From NCBI GenBank assembly GCA_964531455.1, contig CAZHFZ010000067.1, positions 1-13,507 on the forward strand: DNA of 13,507 bases, given 5' to 3'. This document shows positions 1 through 7,253 of this stretch, one piece after another. The notes under the pieces are model-generated. The model saw only the letters and a list, made by a program, of their open reading frames with translations. It searched no databases and was not told where the DNA came from. Position 1 is the stretch's first letter. Each line of letters opens with the position of its first letter. The stretch is from Ga0077527 sp964531455 (GTDB lineage: Bacteria > Pseudomonadota > Gammaproteobacteria > Burkholderiales > SG8-41). The translations under genes and the position numbers were made by a program.

Positions 1-1
1 C

Positions 2-2242
2 AACGACCGCATCGGCCTGCTCGCGCCGCTGGTCGTGAATCGCAAGGGTTATTACACCGACCTCGCGAAGTGGGCCGCAGGCAAGGGTCACACCCATCTG
101 CGGGTCGATGGCGAATTCATACCGACCTCGCCATGGCCGCGTCTGGCACGTTTCCAGGAACACAGCATCGAGCTACCGGTTGCCGACATCCGCGTCAAAC
201 CGGAAAACGAAGCGGCGCTGCGTGCAGGCCTCGCTGCCGCACTGGAGCATGGCAAGGGCGTGGTGCATGTGCTGGGCGGCCTCGATACGCTGGCCGACGC
301 GATGGCGAAAAAGGATGCTAAACGCATCCAGTTCACCGAGACGGTTTATTCGATCAAACGCGCCTGCCCCTGCTGCAACAAGAGTTTCCCCGAACTCGAT
401 CCGCGGCTGTTTTCGTACAACTCCAAACACGGTTGCTGCGCGACCTGTTTCGGCACCGGGCTGTCGCTGGAAAAAGTGGACTGGGACGAGGAACGCGAAA
501 AAACCGGCACCGAAGAACATGTGCTGGATTCGTGGCTGAACTGGCTGGAAGTCGATGAGCCCTGCCCGAGCTGCAGCGGCAAACGGCTGAACCCGACCGC
601 TCTGGCAGTGCGTTACCGCAAACGTTCGATCGCCGAACTCGCGGCATTGCCGGTGGCAAAACTGGCGGGCGAATTCACCGATGTCTCGTTCAGCGGCCGA
701 GAAGCGGCGATTGCGCGCGACATCGTCACCGAAATCCGCAGCCGGCTGAGTTTTCTCGATGAAGTCGGCCTCGGTTATCTCGCGCTTGATCGCGCCGCGC
801 CGACGCTGTCCGGCGGCGAAGCCCAGCGCATCCGCCTCGCCGCGCAACTCGGCTCCAATCTGCGCGGCGTCGCCTACATTCTTGATGAACCGACCATCGG
901 TCTGCATCCGCGCGACAACCAGATCCTGCTTAACACGCTGGCCAAGCTGCAGACCAAGGGCAATACGCTGATCGTGGTCGAACATGACGAAGACACCATC
1001 CGTCGCGCCGACCATGTGATCGATCTCGGCCCCGGTGCGGGGCGACTCGGCGGCTACGTCGTGGCAGCAGGCACCGCCGCCGAACTGCAGGCCAATCCGC
1101 AATCGGTCACCGGCCGTCTGCTGGCGAAACCGCTGCAGCATCCGCTATATCCGCCGCGCAAGGTCGATGCCAAAACACCGTCACTCCTCGTGCGCGACGC
1201 GCAACTGCACAACCTGCAGCGCGTGCAAGCGCGCGTGCCGCTCGGCCGGCTGACGGTGGTCACCGGTGTTTCGGGCTCGGGCAAATCGACGCTGGCGCGC
1301 GACGTGCTGCACGCCAATCTCGTGCGCCTGGTCAACAACAAGACAAAATCCGCAATTAAAACAACAGGCTGCAAGGAGATTGCAGGTTGGGATGCGGTAG
1401 GCCGCGTGCTCGAAGTCGACCAGACACCCATCGGCAAGACGCCGCGCTCCTGCCCGGCGACCTATGTCGGGTTCTGGGACACCATCCGCCGCCTTTATGC
1501 CGAAGCGCCTGAAGCACGTATGCGCGGTTACACCGCAAGCCGCTTCTCCTTCAACACCAAGGGCGGCCGCTGCGAAGCCTGCGAAGGCCAGGGCGTGCAG
1601 AAAATCGAAATGAGTTTCCTGCCCGACGTGAAGGTGCCCTGCGATGTCTGCGGCGGCAAACGTTTTGATGCGGAAACCCTGTCAGTGAAGTTCAAGGACA
1701 AATCCATCGGCGACATCCTCGCGCTGAGCATCGACGAAGCAGTCGATTTCTTCGCCGCGCATCCGCAGATCCATCACACGCTGCGCCTGCTGCAGGATGT
1801 CGGCCTCGGTTACCTGACGCTGGGCCAGCAGAGCCCGACGCTGTCTGGCGGCGAAGCGCAGCGCATCAAGCTGGTCACCGAACTGGCCAAGGTGCGCACG
1901 AACAGCAGCGACGATGCGGCTGCCCGTCCGGGCCGCGCCGGTGCTCAGCGCCACACGCTGTATGTGCTTGATGAACCGACGGTGGGCCTGCACATGGCGG
2001 ATGTCGAGAAACTGATCCATGTGCTGCACCGGCTGGTCGATGCCGGCAATTCGGTGGTGGTGATTGAACACAACCTCGACGTGATGGCCGAAGCCGACTG
2101 GATCATCGACCTCGGCCCGGAGGGCGGCGACGGCGGCGGCAGCATTGTTGCCGAAGGGCCTCCGGCAGAGATTGTCAAAAAAGCCGCGCGCTCGCACACT
2201 GCGCGCATTCTGGAGGAGTTCCTGCAGGAGCGAAGTGTATGA
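2..2242 (+). CDS. uvrA: Excinuclease ABC subunit A (UvrA), 5' end cut by window
   Basis: DNA-damage recognition ATPase of nucleotide excision repair; it loads UvrB at lesions in the cytoplasm. The frame is open to the left edge (11 codons before the GTG at 35), so the N-terminal Walker A lies outside. Visible in order: UvrB-binding domain (APLVVNRKG... to about 365); first zinc module (CPCC at 365-376, CATC at 437-448); ABC signature LSGGEAQR (806-829) with Walker B LDEPTIGLH; second Walker A GVSGSGKST (1265-1291); second zinc module CEAC...CDVC (1571-1651); second LSGGEAQR (1841-1864) and Walker B LDEPTVGLH. Only 38 residues separate the CATC cysteine from the next CPSC, against roughly 120 in E. 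coli UvrA, so the insertion domain is nearly absent. This recalls the long, duplicated UvrA proteins of beta/gammaproteobacteria, but the upstream half cannot be seen. The stop overlaps the next gene (ATGA). Confidence 0.95.
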   Translation, partial: NDRIGLLAPLVVNRKGYYTDLAKWAAGKGHTHLRVDGEFIPTSPWPRLARFQEHSIELPVADIRVKPENEAALRAGLAAALEHGKGVVHVLGGLDTLADAMAKKDAKRIQFTETVYSIKRACPCCNKSFPELDPRLFSYNSKHGCCATCFGTGLSLEKVDWDEEREKTGTEEHVLDSWLNWLEVDEPCPSCSGKRLNPTALAVRYRKRSIAELAALPVAKLAGEFTDVSFSGREAAIARDIVTEIRSRLSFLDEVGLGYLALDRAAPTLSGGEAQRIRLAAQLGSNLRGVAYILDEPTIGLHPRDNQILLNTLAKLQTKGNTLIVVEHDEDTIRRADHVIDLGPGAGRLGGYVVAAGTAAELQANPQSVTGRLLAKPLQHPLYPPRKVDAKTPSLLVRDAQLHNLQRVQARVPLGRLTVVTGVSGSGKSTLARDVLHANLVRLVNNKTKSAIKTTGCKEIAGWDAVGRVLEVDQTPIGKTPRSCPATYVGFWDTIRRLYAEAPEARMRGYTASRFSFNTKGGRCEACEGQGVQKIEMSFLPDVKVPCDVCGGKRFDAETLSVKFKDKSIGDILALSIDEAVDFFAAHPQIHHTLRLLQDVGLGYLTLGQQSPTLSGGEAQRIKLVTELAKVRTNSSDDAAARPGRAGAQRHTLYVLDEPTVGLHMADVEKLIHVLHRLVDAGNSVVVIEHNLDVMAEADWIIDLGPEGGDGGGSIVAEGPPAEIVKKAARSHTARILEEFLQERSV

Positions 2243-2898
2243 ATAGACGCATTCTTCTCGCTGCGCTGTTAATGCTCGCAGCATCGGCATGGGCGCAAAC
2301 GCCGGAACGCGATCAGGCGCTGATCGCAGCCTCCGGACGCGGTGACACCGCCATAGTGCAGCAGTTACTGAAGGAAGGCGCCTCGCTGCTGGCACGCGAT
2401 GGCGCAGGCCGCACCGCGCTGGTCGCGGCGGCCTACGGCAACCATGTCGACACCGCGCGCATTCTGCTGGAAGCCGGTGCCAGTCCGAATGTTCGTGACA
2501 CTGTGGGCCGCACCGCTTTCATGGTCGCCGCGGTCTACGGCCATACCGAACTGCTGCGCCTGACCCTTAAACACGGCGCCGAAGTTCATACACTGAACCA
2601 ATACGGCGGCACCGCACTGATTCCGGCATCACACTACGGTCATGTCGAAGTCGTGCGCGAACTGTTGAAGACCAAGGTCAACGTCAACCATGTCAACCGC
2701 TTCGGCTGGACCGCGCTGACTGAGGCGGTGATTCTCGGGGACGGCGGACCCAGGCATACCGAAATCGTGCGCCTGCTGCTGACGCACGCTGCGGACCCCG
2801 GCATCGCCGACCGTGACGGCGTGACGCCGCTGGCGCATGCGCGCCGGCACGGCTATACCGAAATCATCCGGCTGCTCGAAAAAAGCGGCGCGCGCTGA
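2239..2898 (+). CDS. Exported ankyrin-repeat protein
   Basis: A 219-residue protein with a clear Sec signal peptide (MNRRILLAALLMLAASAWA, probable cleavage before QTPERD) followed by about five or six ankyrin repeats. Repeat cores such as GRTALVAAAYGNHVDTARILLEAGA, GRTAFMVAAVYGHTELLRL and GVTPLAHARRHGYTEIIRLLE fill the whole mature chain, so it is probably a periplasmic protein-binding scaffold with no catalytic domain. The start is fixed by AGGAG at 2226-2230, 8 bases before ATG, and by the 4-base ATGA overlap with uvrA, which suggests translational coupling. It converges on the AhpD-like gene with a gap of only 6 bases. Family knowledge: periplasmic ankyrin proteins such as Pseudomonas AnkB support catalase under peroxide stress; whether this one has a similar role is inference. 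Its partner is unknown. Confidence 0.88.
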   Translation: MNRRILLAALLMLAASAWAQTPERDQALIAASGRGDTAIVQQLLKEGASLLARDGAGRTALVAAAYGNHVDTARILLEAGASPNVRDTVGRTAFMVAAVYGHTELLRLTLKHGAEVHTLNQYGGTALIPASHYGHVEVVRELLKTKVNVNHVNRFGWTALTEAVILGDGGPRHTEIVRLLLTHAADPGIADRDGVTPLAHARRHGYTEIIRLLEKSGAR

Positions 2899-2904
2899 GA
2901 CCGG

Positions 2905-3513
2905 CTAGCTGCCGTGCCGGCCGTCGCCGTGCTTTCCAATTTCCCAACCGAGTTTGGCGAGGTGTTTTTCGCCGACTTCGACCGGTTCCTCTTCAAGAGG
3001 GGTGGCCATTGAATCATTCCAGCGGTTCAGGAAACCGAACATCGCCACGCAACCGACGATTTCGACGATCTGGTTTTCGCTCCAGTGTTTGAACGCACGA
3101 TCCATCAGCTCGTCAGTGACATCGTTGGGTTGTGAGGCCGCGGCCAGCGCCAGGTCCAGCGCGACACGCTCGGCTTCACTGAACAAGGGGCTGCTGCGGT
3201 ATTCCCATACCGCTTCCATTTTCTGCTCATCCACGCCCAGCCGGAGCGCCGCCCCGGCAGTGTGCGCCATTCAATAACTGCAGCCGTGCGCCTTGCTCGC
3301 GATATGCGCAATCAGCCGCTTCAGGCTGACCGGCACTTCACCTTCCGGATCCCAGACCGCAGCCGCCATGGCCGCCAATGCCTTCACCAGCTTGGGTTTA
3401 CGCTGCAGGATCAGCACGCTGTTGGGTACAAATCCCAGCGCCTTGAGATACACCTTCCATGAATCCGCGAGTTCGGGAACGGCATCAATCGGTAACGGCT
3501 GCAAACGGGCCAT
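2905..3513 (-). CDS. AhpD/CMD-like peroxidase-family protein, probable selenoprotein (TGA read as Sec81)
   Basis: Reading from ATG at 3513, 80 residues end at TGA (3273-3271). The same frame continues directly for 121 more residues to TAG at 2905. Together this is a 202-residue AhpD/carboxymuconolactone-decarboxylase-like protein. The join reads GCSY-TGA-MAHTAG, so TGA falls on the second cysteine of the family motif CxxCxxH (Cys78, Sec81, His84). Upstream are the family features GFVPNSVLILQRKP and LKRLIAHIASKAHG; downstream are EYRSSPLFSEAERVALDLA and QIVEIVGCVAMFGFLNRWND. Neither half alone makes a complete fold. GGAGG at 3524-3520 lies 6 bases before ATG, a strong site; the ATG right after TGA has none. 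Such proteins are small, helical, cytosolic thiol-redox or hydroperoxide-reducing enzymes; substrate unknown. Alternatives are a nonsense mutation or sequencing error (Cys TGC/TGT to TGA), or a coupled split gene. Confidence 0.8.
3240..3273 (-). other. Sec UGA codon plus candidate bacterial SECIS hairpin
   Basis: The TGA is at 3273-3271 on the minus strand. Starting 13 bases after it, GCCGGGG (3258-3252) pairs with CTCCGGC (3246-3240): seven base pairs including one G-U, closing a five-base loop CGGCG (3251-3247). The loop lies about 20-24 bases after the UGA and has a G in its second position. This agrees with the usual description of bacterial SECIS elements: inside the coding region just 3' of UGA, short apical loop, a G near the start of the loop. 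A lower CAC/GTG pairing could extend it through an internal loop. The region is GC-rich, so a hairpin of this size could arise by chance; the fit is supportive but not proof. Confidence 0.5.
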
Positions 3514-3519
3514 GAATGT

Positions 3520-3524
3520 CCTCC
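3520..3524 (-). promoter_or_regulatory. Strong Shine-Dalgarno for the AhpD-like gene
   Basis: GGAGG on the minus strand, 6 bases before the ATG at 3513-3511. It is the only good ribosome site for the locus; no comparable site precedes the ATG at 3270 just after the TGA. This supports initiation only at 3513 and translation through the TGA. Confidence 0.8.
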
Positions 3525-3543
3525 TTTGGTTTCAGGTTCGGTC

Positions 3544-3574
3544 ATTATAGACAGCGCGGTCAGCCGTCTATAAT
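3544..3574. promoter_or_regulatory. Divergent promoter pair embedded in an inverted repeat
   Basis: Perfect 9-bp inverted repeat ATTATAGAC (3544-3552) and GTCTATAAT (3566-3574), spacer 13 bases, arm centres 22 bp apart (about two helical turns). Each arm contains a perfect -10 box: TATAAT at 3569-3574 on plus, facing the pirin gene, and TATAAT at 3549-3544 on minus, facing the AhpD-like gene. Each arm also offers a -35-like hexamer to the opposite promoter (TAGACA 3548-3553 plus; TAGACG 3570-3565 minus) with a short 15-bp spacer. Predicted transcript starts lie about 25-30 bases before each start codon. The promoters overlap face to face, so the two genes should compete for polymerase, or one regulator bound to the palindrome could control both. 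Regulator unknown. Confidence 0.6.
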
Positions 3575-3610
3575 CAACAACACTCCGGATTCAGAGCCGC
3601 CTACATCATT

Positions 3611-4477
3611 GTGATCAGCCAAATCCTTCAGGCGCATACCAAAGACCTCGGCGACGGTTTTGAAGTCAGGCGTCTTTTGCCGGCTGCGGGGCGTCGCACC
3701 ATTGGTCCGTTCATTTTTTTCGATCATATGGGTCCGGTTCGCTTCAAGCCGGGGCAAGCGGTCGATGTGCGCCCGCATCCGCATATCGGGCTGGCCACGG
3801 TGACCTATCTGTTTGAGGGCGCGCTGATGCACCGCGACAGCCTCGGATTCGTACAGCGCATTGCGCCCGGTGATGTGAACTGGATGACCGCCGGACACGG
3901 TATCGTGCATTCGGAACGCAGTCCCGATGACGAACGCAATACCGCACGCAGCCTGCATGGCATCCAGGTATGGATTGCGCTGCCTGAAACACATGAACAG
4001 ACCGAACCGGCATTCACGCACCACCCGGGAAACACCCTGCCGCTGGTCGAATGGCCCGGCGCGACCTTGCGATTGATCGCCGGGAGCGGCTGGGGCTTGC
4101 GCGCGCCGGTGCAAACTTTTTCCCCGATGTTTTATGCCGCCATAGAAACCGGCGGCTCCACGCAGATTGAACTGCCGGGGGAATATGCTGAACGGGCAAT
4201 TTACGTGGTGGATGGCGACGTCAACGTCGCGGGCAGACGTATTGAGCCGCGCACCGTGGCGATATTCGACGAGGATGCCCCCGTTACCGTCAGCACCGGC
4301 GGCACCGCGCGCATCCTGGCTTTTGGCGGAGCGCCACTCGACGGTGAACGCCACATTTCATGGAATTTTGTCGCCAGCAACCGTGCTTTGATCGACGATG
4401 CACGTGCGCGCTGGCGCGAACAGCAGGTTCCCGCAGTACCGGGTGAAACAGAGTTCATCCCGCTGCCCGAGCGGTAA
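3611..4477 (+). CDS. Pirin family protein
   Basis: 288-residue bicupin of the pirin family. The N-terminal cupin has the metal ligands at their expected places: His56 and His58 in RPHPHIG, His100 and Glu102 in GHGIVHSE. The family landmark GPFIFFDHMGP is at residues 32-42, and the C-terminal cupin ends in the usual HISWNFVASN stretch. Family members bind Fe or another divalent metal; some (E. coli YhhW, human pirin) have quercetin dioxygenase activity, others are redox-linked regulators, so the substrate here cannot be assigned. The GTG start has a weak ribosome site, but the alignment with the pirin N-terminus (KDLGDGFEVRRLLP) supports it. It is first in a probable four-gene operon, with pdxH 32 bases downstream, and is divergent from the AhpD-like gene. 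Confidence 0.9.
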   Translation: MISQILQAHTKDLGDGFEVRRLLPAAGRRTIGPFIFFDHMGPVRFKPGQAVDVRPHPHIGLATVTYLFEGALMHRDSLGFVQRIAPGDVNWMTAGHGIVHSERSPDDERNTARSLHGIQVWIALPETHEQTEPAFTHHPGNTLPLVEWPGATLRLIAGSGWGLRAPVQTFSPMFYAAIETGGSTQIELPGEYAERAIYVVDGDVNVAGRRIEPRTVAIFDEDAPVTVSTGGTARILAFGGAPLDGERHISWNFVASNRALIDDARARWREQQVPAVPGETEFIPLPER

Positions 4478-4509
4478 AATCAGTCAAATCCATCATTCAC
4501 GGAGTCATC

Positions 4510-5142
4510 TTGAACATAGCCTCACTGCGCCAGGATTACATGGGCGAGAGCCTCAACGAGGCCGATGTCTCAGCCGACCCATACACCCAGTTCCAGCGCT
4601 GGTTTGACGAGGCCCTGCGTGCGGAATTACCCATGGTCAATGCGATGACACTGGCCACGGTCGGCGCAGACGGTGCGCCGTCAGCTCGCATCGTCCTGCT
4701 CAAGGGCATTGACCACAACGGCTTTGTTTTTTATACCAATTACATGAGCCGCAAAGGTCGCGAACTGGCCGGCAATCCTCGCGCAGCGCTGGTCTTTCAC
4801 TGGACTGACCTTGAACGCGAAGTGCGCATTGACGGCTGCGTCGAAAAAGTAACCGCTGCCGAATCCGATGAATATTTTGCCAGCCGGCCGCTCGGCAGCC
4901 GTCATGCCGCAATCGCATCTCCGCAAAGTGAGGTGGTCGCCAGCCGCGCTGTGCTGGAAGCGCGATTTAACGCCGCGGCCGCCGATCATGGCGAAGCCGC
5001 ACCACGGCCAACACACTGGGGCGGTTACCGGGTATTACCAACCAGCATCGAGTTCTGGCAGGGGCGTCCCAGCCGACTTCACGACCGTCTGCTTTATACG
5101 CGGCAAGGTGACCGCTGGACAATTGTCCGGCTCGCACCCTGA
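4510..5142 (+). CDS. pdxH: Pyridoxine/pyridoxamine 5'-phosphate oxidase
   Basis: FMN enzyme that oxidises pyridoxine- or pyridoxamine-5'-phosphate to pyridoxal 5'-phosphate, the last step of vitamin B6 synthesis and salvage; cytosolic homodimer. The 210 residues are full length. FMN-binding segments ARIVLLKGIDHNGFVFYTNYMSRKGREL and SPQSEVVASRAVLEAR are present, as are WGGYRV, the substrate-binding pair in FWQGRPSRLHDR (Arg and His of RLH) and the invariant C-terminal RLAP. The start is TTG at 4510 with GGAG at 4501-4504; it gives the usual N-terminus NIASLRQDYMGESL, while the in-frame ATG at 4540 would remove conserved residues. It probably shares transcripts with the pirin gene upstream and the EamA gene 17 bases downstream. 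Confidence 0.96.
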   Translation: MNIASLRQDYMGESLNEADVSADPYTQFQRWFDEALRAELPMVNAMTLATVGADGAPSARIVLLKGIDHNGFVFYTNYMSRKGRELAGNPRAALVFHWTDLEREVRIDGCVEKVTAAESDEYFASRPLGSRHAAIASPQSEVVASRAVLEARFNAAAADHGEAAPRPTHWGGYRVLPTSIEFWQGRPSRLHDRLLYTRQGDRWTIVRLAP

Positions 5143-5159
5143 GCTGCGGCACCCACGTC

Positions 5160-6059
5160 TTGCCCGCTCCGCTTTCTGCACGCAGCTGGGAATCCCTGCT
5201 CGCCTGGTATTTCGTTGCGATCTGGGGTTCCGGCTTTCTCGCGACCAAGATCGGTCTGCAGCACGCTGCACCATTCACCTTCCTGTCGCTGCGCTTCGCT
5301 TTCGGCATCGTCTGCCTGACGGCGATGGCGCTTGTGCTGAGGCCACGATGGCCGTCCTCAGGCCGCGAACTGGGGCACGTGATCGTTGCCGGTCTGCTGA
5401 TGCATACAGTGCATCTCGGGGGCAGTCACTATTCGCAGTATCTCGGCCTCTCTGCGGGCATTACCGCTGTGCTGCTGTCGGTTCAGCCGCTGCTGACGGC
5501 TGTTTTTGCAGGACGGTGGATGCGTGAACACTTGAGCCCCGCCCAATGGGCCGGGATCACCATCGGACTGGCCGGTGTCACATTGATCGTCTGGCACAAG
5601 ATTGATGTTCGCGAGGCGACTTTGGGCGCGCTGATGGCGGTAACCATTGCGCTGGCGGGAGTCACCGTCGGCACGCTTTACCAGCGCCTGCATTGCCCTT
5701 CGGTCGATCTGCGGGCCGCTTCACTGATACAGTTTGTCAGTAATTTCATCGTGCTGGCGCCACTGGCATGGTTCATCGAAGGTGCTGAGGTGCGCTGGTC
5801 GTGGTCGCTGGCCGGCTCTATCGTGTTTCTGGTAATCGGCGCATCCATACTCGCGGTCAATGCCTTCCACACATTGATGCGGCGAGGCCACGCGACGCGG
5901 GTGACCAGCCTGATCTATCTGACGCCGATTTTTGCAGTCGCACTGGAGCTGTTGATGTTCGATGTTGTTCCCTCCACGATCTCACTTGCAGGCATTGCGA
6001 TCACCTGTCTCGGTGTGGCGATGGTGTCGTGGGCACGCACACCAAGGGCTGGCGCATGA
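5160..6059 (+). CDS. EamA/DMT-family inner-membrane transporter
   Basis: 299 residues with about ten hydrophobic segments in two EamA halves, the pattern of the drug/metabolite transporter superfamily. The opening WYFVAIWGSGFLATKIGLQHAAPFTFLSLRF is the typical first-repeat signature; the second half begins near LGALMAVTIALAGVTVGTLYQR and closes with SLIYLTPIFAVALELLMFDVVPSTISLAGIAITCLGV. It is likely an exporter of a small metabolite or amino acid, but the substrate cannot be read from sequence. TTG at 5160 is chosen because it begins the family N-terminus and the next in-frame ATG falls inside the transmembrane region; no strong ribosome site precedes it, so coupling to pdxH is likely. It overlaps the MFS gene by ATGA, so the two permeases are co-translated. 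Confidence 0.88.
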   Translation: MPAPLSARSWESLLAWYFVAIWGSGFLATKIGLQHAAPFTFLSLRFAFGIVCLTAMALVLRPRWPSSGRELGHVIVAGLLMHTVHLGGSHYSQYLGLSAGITAVLLSVQPLLTAVFAGRWMREHLSPAQWAGITIGLAGVTLIVWHKIDVREATLGALMAVTIALAGVTVGTLYQRLHCPSVDLRAASLIQFVSNFIVLAPLAWFIEGAEVRWSWSLAGSIVFLVIGASILAVNAFHTLMRRGHATRVTSLIYLTPIFAVALELLMFDVVPSTISLAGIAITCLGVAMVSWARTPRAGA

Positions 6060-7201
6060 ATATCCGCTTCATCCTGCTGTTGACGGTGTTGCTGCATCTG
6101 GCGTTTTCCGGCAGCCGGGTCACGCTGTCACTGCTGGCGCTGCACCTGGATGCCACGCCGCTGGTGGTCGGCATCCTGATTTCACTGCTTGCGGCGGTAC
6201 CACTGGTATTCGCCGTCGGCTGGGGCCGCACCATTGATCGTGTCGGTGTGCGCAAACCGTTGATGATCGGCGCATGCCTTGCGCTGGGCGCGCTGCTGCT
6301 CGCCGCGGCGGTACCTCGCATTGAGCTGCTGTTTGTCGTCAGCGCCGTAATCGGCAGCGGGTTCATGCTGGTGCATATCTGCGTCAACCAGGTCGCTGGG
6401 TTGCTCGGTACACCGGAGCAGCGCTCGCGAAATTTCAGCCTGCTGGCACTGGCGTTTTCAACATCCGGTTTCCTCGGGCCGACGATATCGGGATTTGCCA
6501 TTGACCTGATCGGCCACCGGATGACCTTCCTGCTGCTCGGTGCCAGCACCTTGGTCGCCATCGTATTGATGTTGCTGCACCCGGTGAGCCTGCCGGCACA
6601 TCCAGCCTCTACTGCAGATCAAGGCAGCAAACGGGTCGGTGATCTGTTTCACATCCGCGATCTGCGCCGCGCCTTTGTTGCCAGTGCCGTGCTGTCGATG
6701 GCCTGGGACCTGTTCACCTTTGTCACGCCGATTCACGGCACGCGGCTGGGATTGTCGGCTTCGGTGATCGGATTGATTCTTGGTTCGTTCGGCGCAGCCA
6801 TCTTCCTGGTGCGTCTGGTATTGCCTGCAATCGTTCATCGCCTCAGCGAATGGCCACTGCTGATTGGCGGCATGTTCGCCACCGGTGCGGCAATGGCGGT
6901 ATTTCCATTGATCGAAAGCGTGTCATTGCTGATGACCGTTGCGTTCGTGCTCGGACTGGCCATCGGCGGGACACAACCGATGATCATGTCCCTGCTCTAC
7001 AACACGGCGCCGCCGGGACGCGGCGGCGAGGTGGTCGGCGTGCGCACCTTTTTGCTGAACGTGACACAGGCGGGCATTCCGTTGCTGTTCGGCATCGTCG
7101 GCAGCACGATGGGCATGACGCCGGTGTTCTGGACCATGGCAGCAGTGCTGTTGCTGGGCGGCATTTACACCAGCCGCGGCAACGCCGCGCACAAGACATA
7201 A
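6056..7201 (+). CDS. Major facilitator superfamily permease
   Basis: 381 residues with about twelve transmembrane segments. MFS motif A is in the loop between helices 2 and 3 (GWGRTIDRVGVRKPL, near residues 58-73). A polar central loop (about 180-200, ending GSKRVGDLFHIRDLRRAF) separates the halves. The second half contains GLAIGGTQPMIMSLLYNTAPPGRGGEVVGVRTFLLN, resembling efflux-type MFS proteins. Substrate unknown; proton-driven export is likely by family. The start is ATG at 6056, overlapping the EamA stop by 4 bases. The frame is open further upstream to 5801, but that stretch is antisense-free shadow of the EamA gene. The TAA at 7199-7201 is followed at once by a hairpin. Confidence 0.9.
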   Translation: MNIRFILLLTVLLHLAFSGSRVTLSLLALHLDATPLVVGILISLLAAVPLVFAVGWGRTIDRVGVRKPLMIGACLALGALLLAAAVPRIELLFVVSAVIGSGFMLVHICVNQVAGLLGTPEQRSRNFSLLALAFSTSGFLGPTISGFAIDLIGHRMTFLLLGASTLVAIVLMLLHPVSLPAHPASTADQGSKRVGDLFHIRDLRRAFVASAVLSMAWDLFTFVTPIHGTRLGLSASVIGLILGSFGAAIFLVRLVLPAIVHRLSEWPLLIGGMFATGAAMAVFPLIESVSLLMTVAFVLGLAIGGTQPMIMSLLYNTAPPGRGGEVVGVRTFLLNVTQAGIPLLFGIVGSTMGMTPVFWTMAAVLLLGGIYTSRGNAAHKT

Positions 7202-7233
7202 AACAAAAAAATCGGGGCGCCGCAGCGCCCCGG
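7201..7233 (-). terminator. Rho-independent terminator of the SWIB gene
   Basis: CGGGGCGC (7213-7220) and GCGCCCCG (7225-7232) form an 8-bp GC stem with a CGCA loop. On the minus strand the stem is followed by a T-rich tail (ATTTTTTTGTTTTA), a classical intrinsic terminator for the SWIB gene ending at 7254. On the plus strand it is preceded by A's and followed only by GTTCTC, so it would stop the MFS operon less well. Confidence 0.85.
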
Positions 7234-7253
7234 TTCTCATAGCTAAAAACCGC

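Noticed and set aside
173..1141. 322-codon open frame antisense to uvrA
   Set aside because: It lies wholly inside a strongly conserved gene, shows no recognisable domain, and is expected from codon bias in GC-rich DNA. The same applies to the antisense frame at 1682-2395.
2901..2920. CCGGC...GCCGG repeat after the ankyrin gene as a terminator
   Set aside because: Five pairs with a ten-base loop and no T-run on either strand; it also lies in the AhpD-like coding sequence.
2905..3270. A separate 121-residue gene starting at the ATG right after the TGA, with an 80-residue gene (3271-3513) before it
   Set aside because: The two pieces are contiguous in one frame and together make one AhpD-like fold. 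The inner ATG has no ribosome site, and splitting would cut the CxxCxxH motif in half.
3271..3273. UGA read as tryptophan by an altered genetic code
   Set aside because: At least six other genes in the window end with TGA at the expected place, and Trp would not fit the motif.
3560..4354. 264-codon open frame antisense to the pirin gene
   Set aside because: The plus-strand pirin has all metal ligands and full length; the antisense product resembles nothing known.
5801..6055. N-terminal extension of the MFS permease to 5801
   Set aside because: This stretch is the EamA coding region in another frame and has no membrane-protein character; ATG at 6056 gives the family N-terminus and a typical ATGA overlap.
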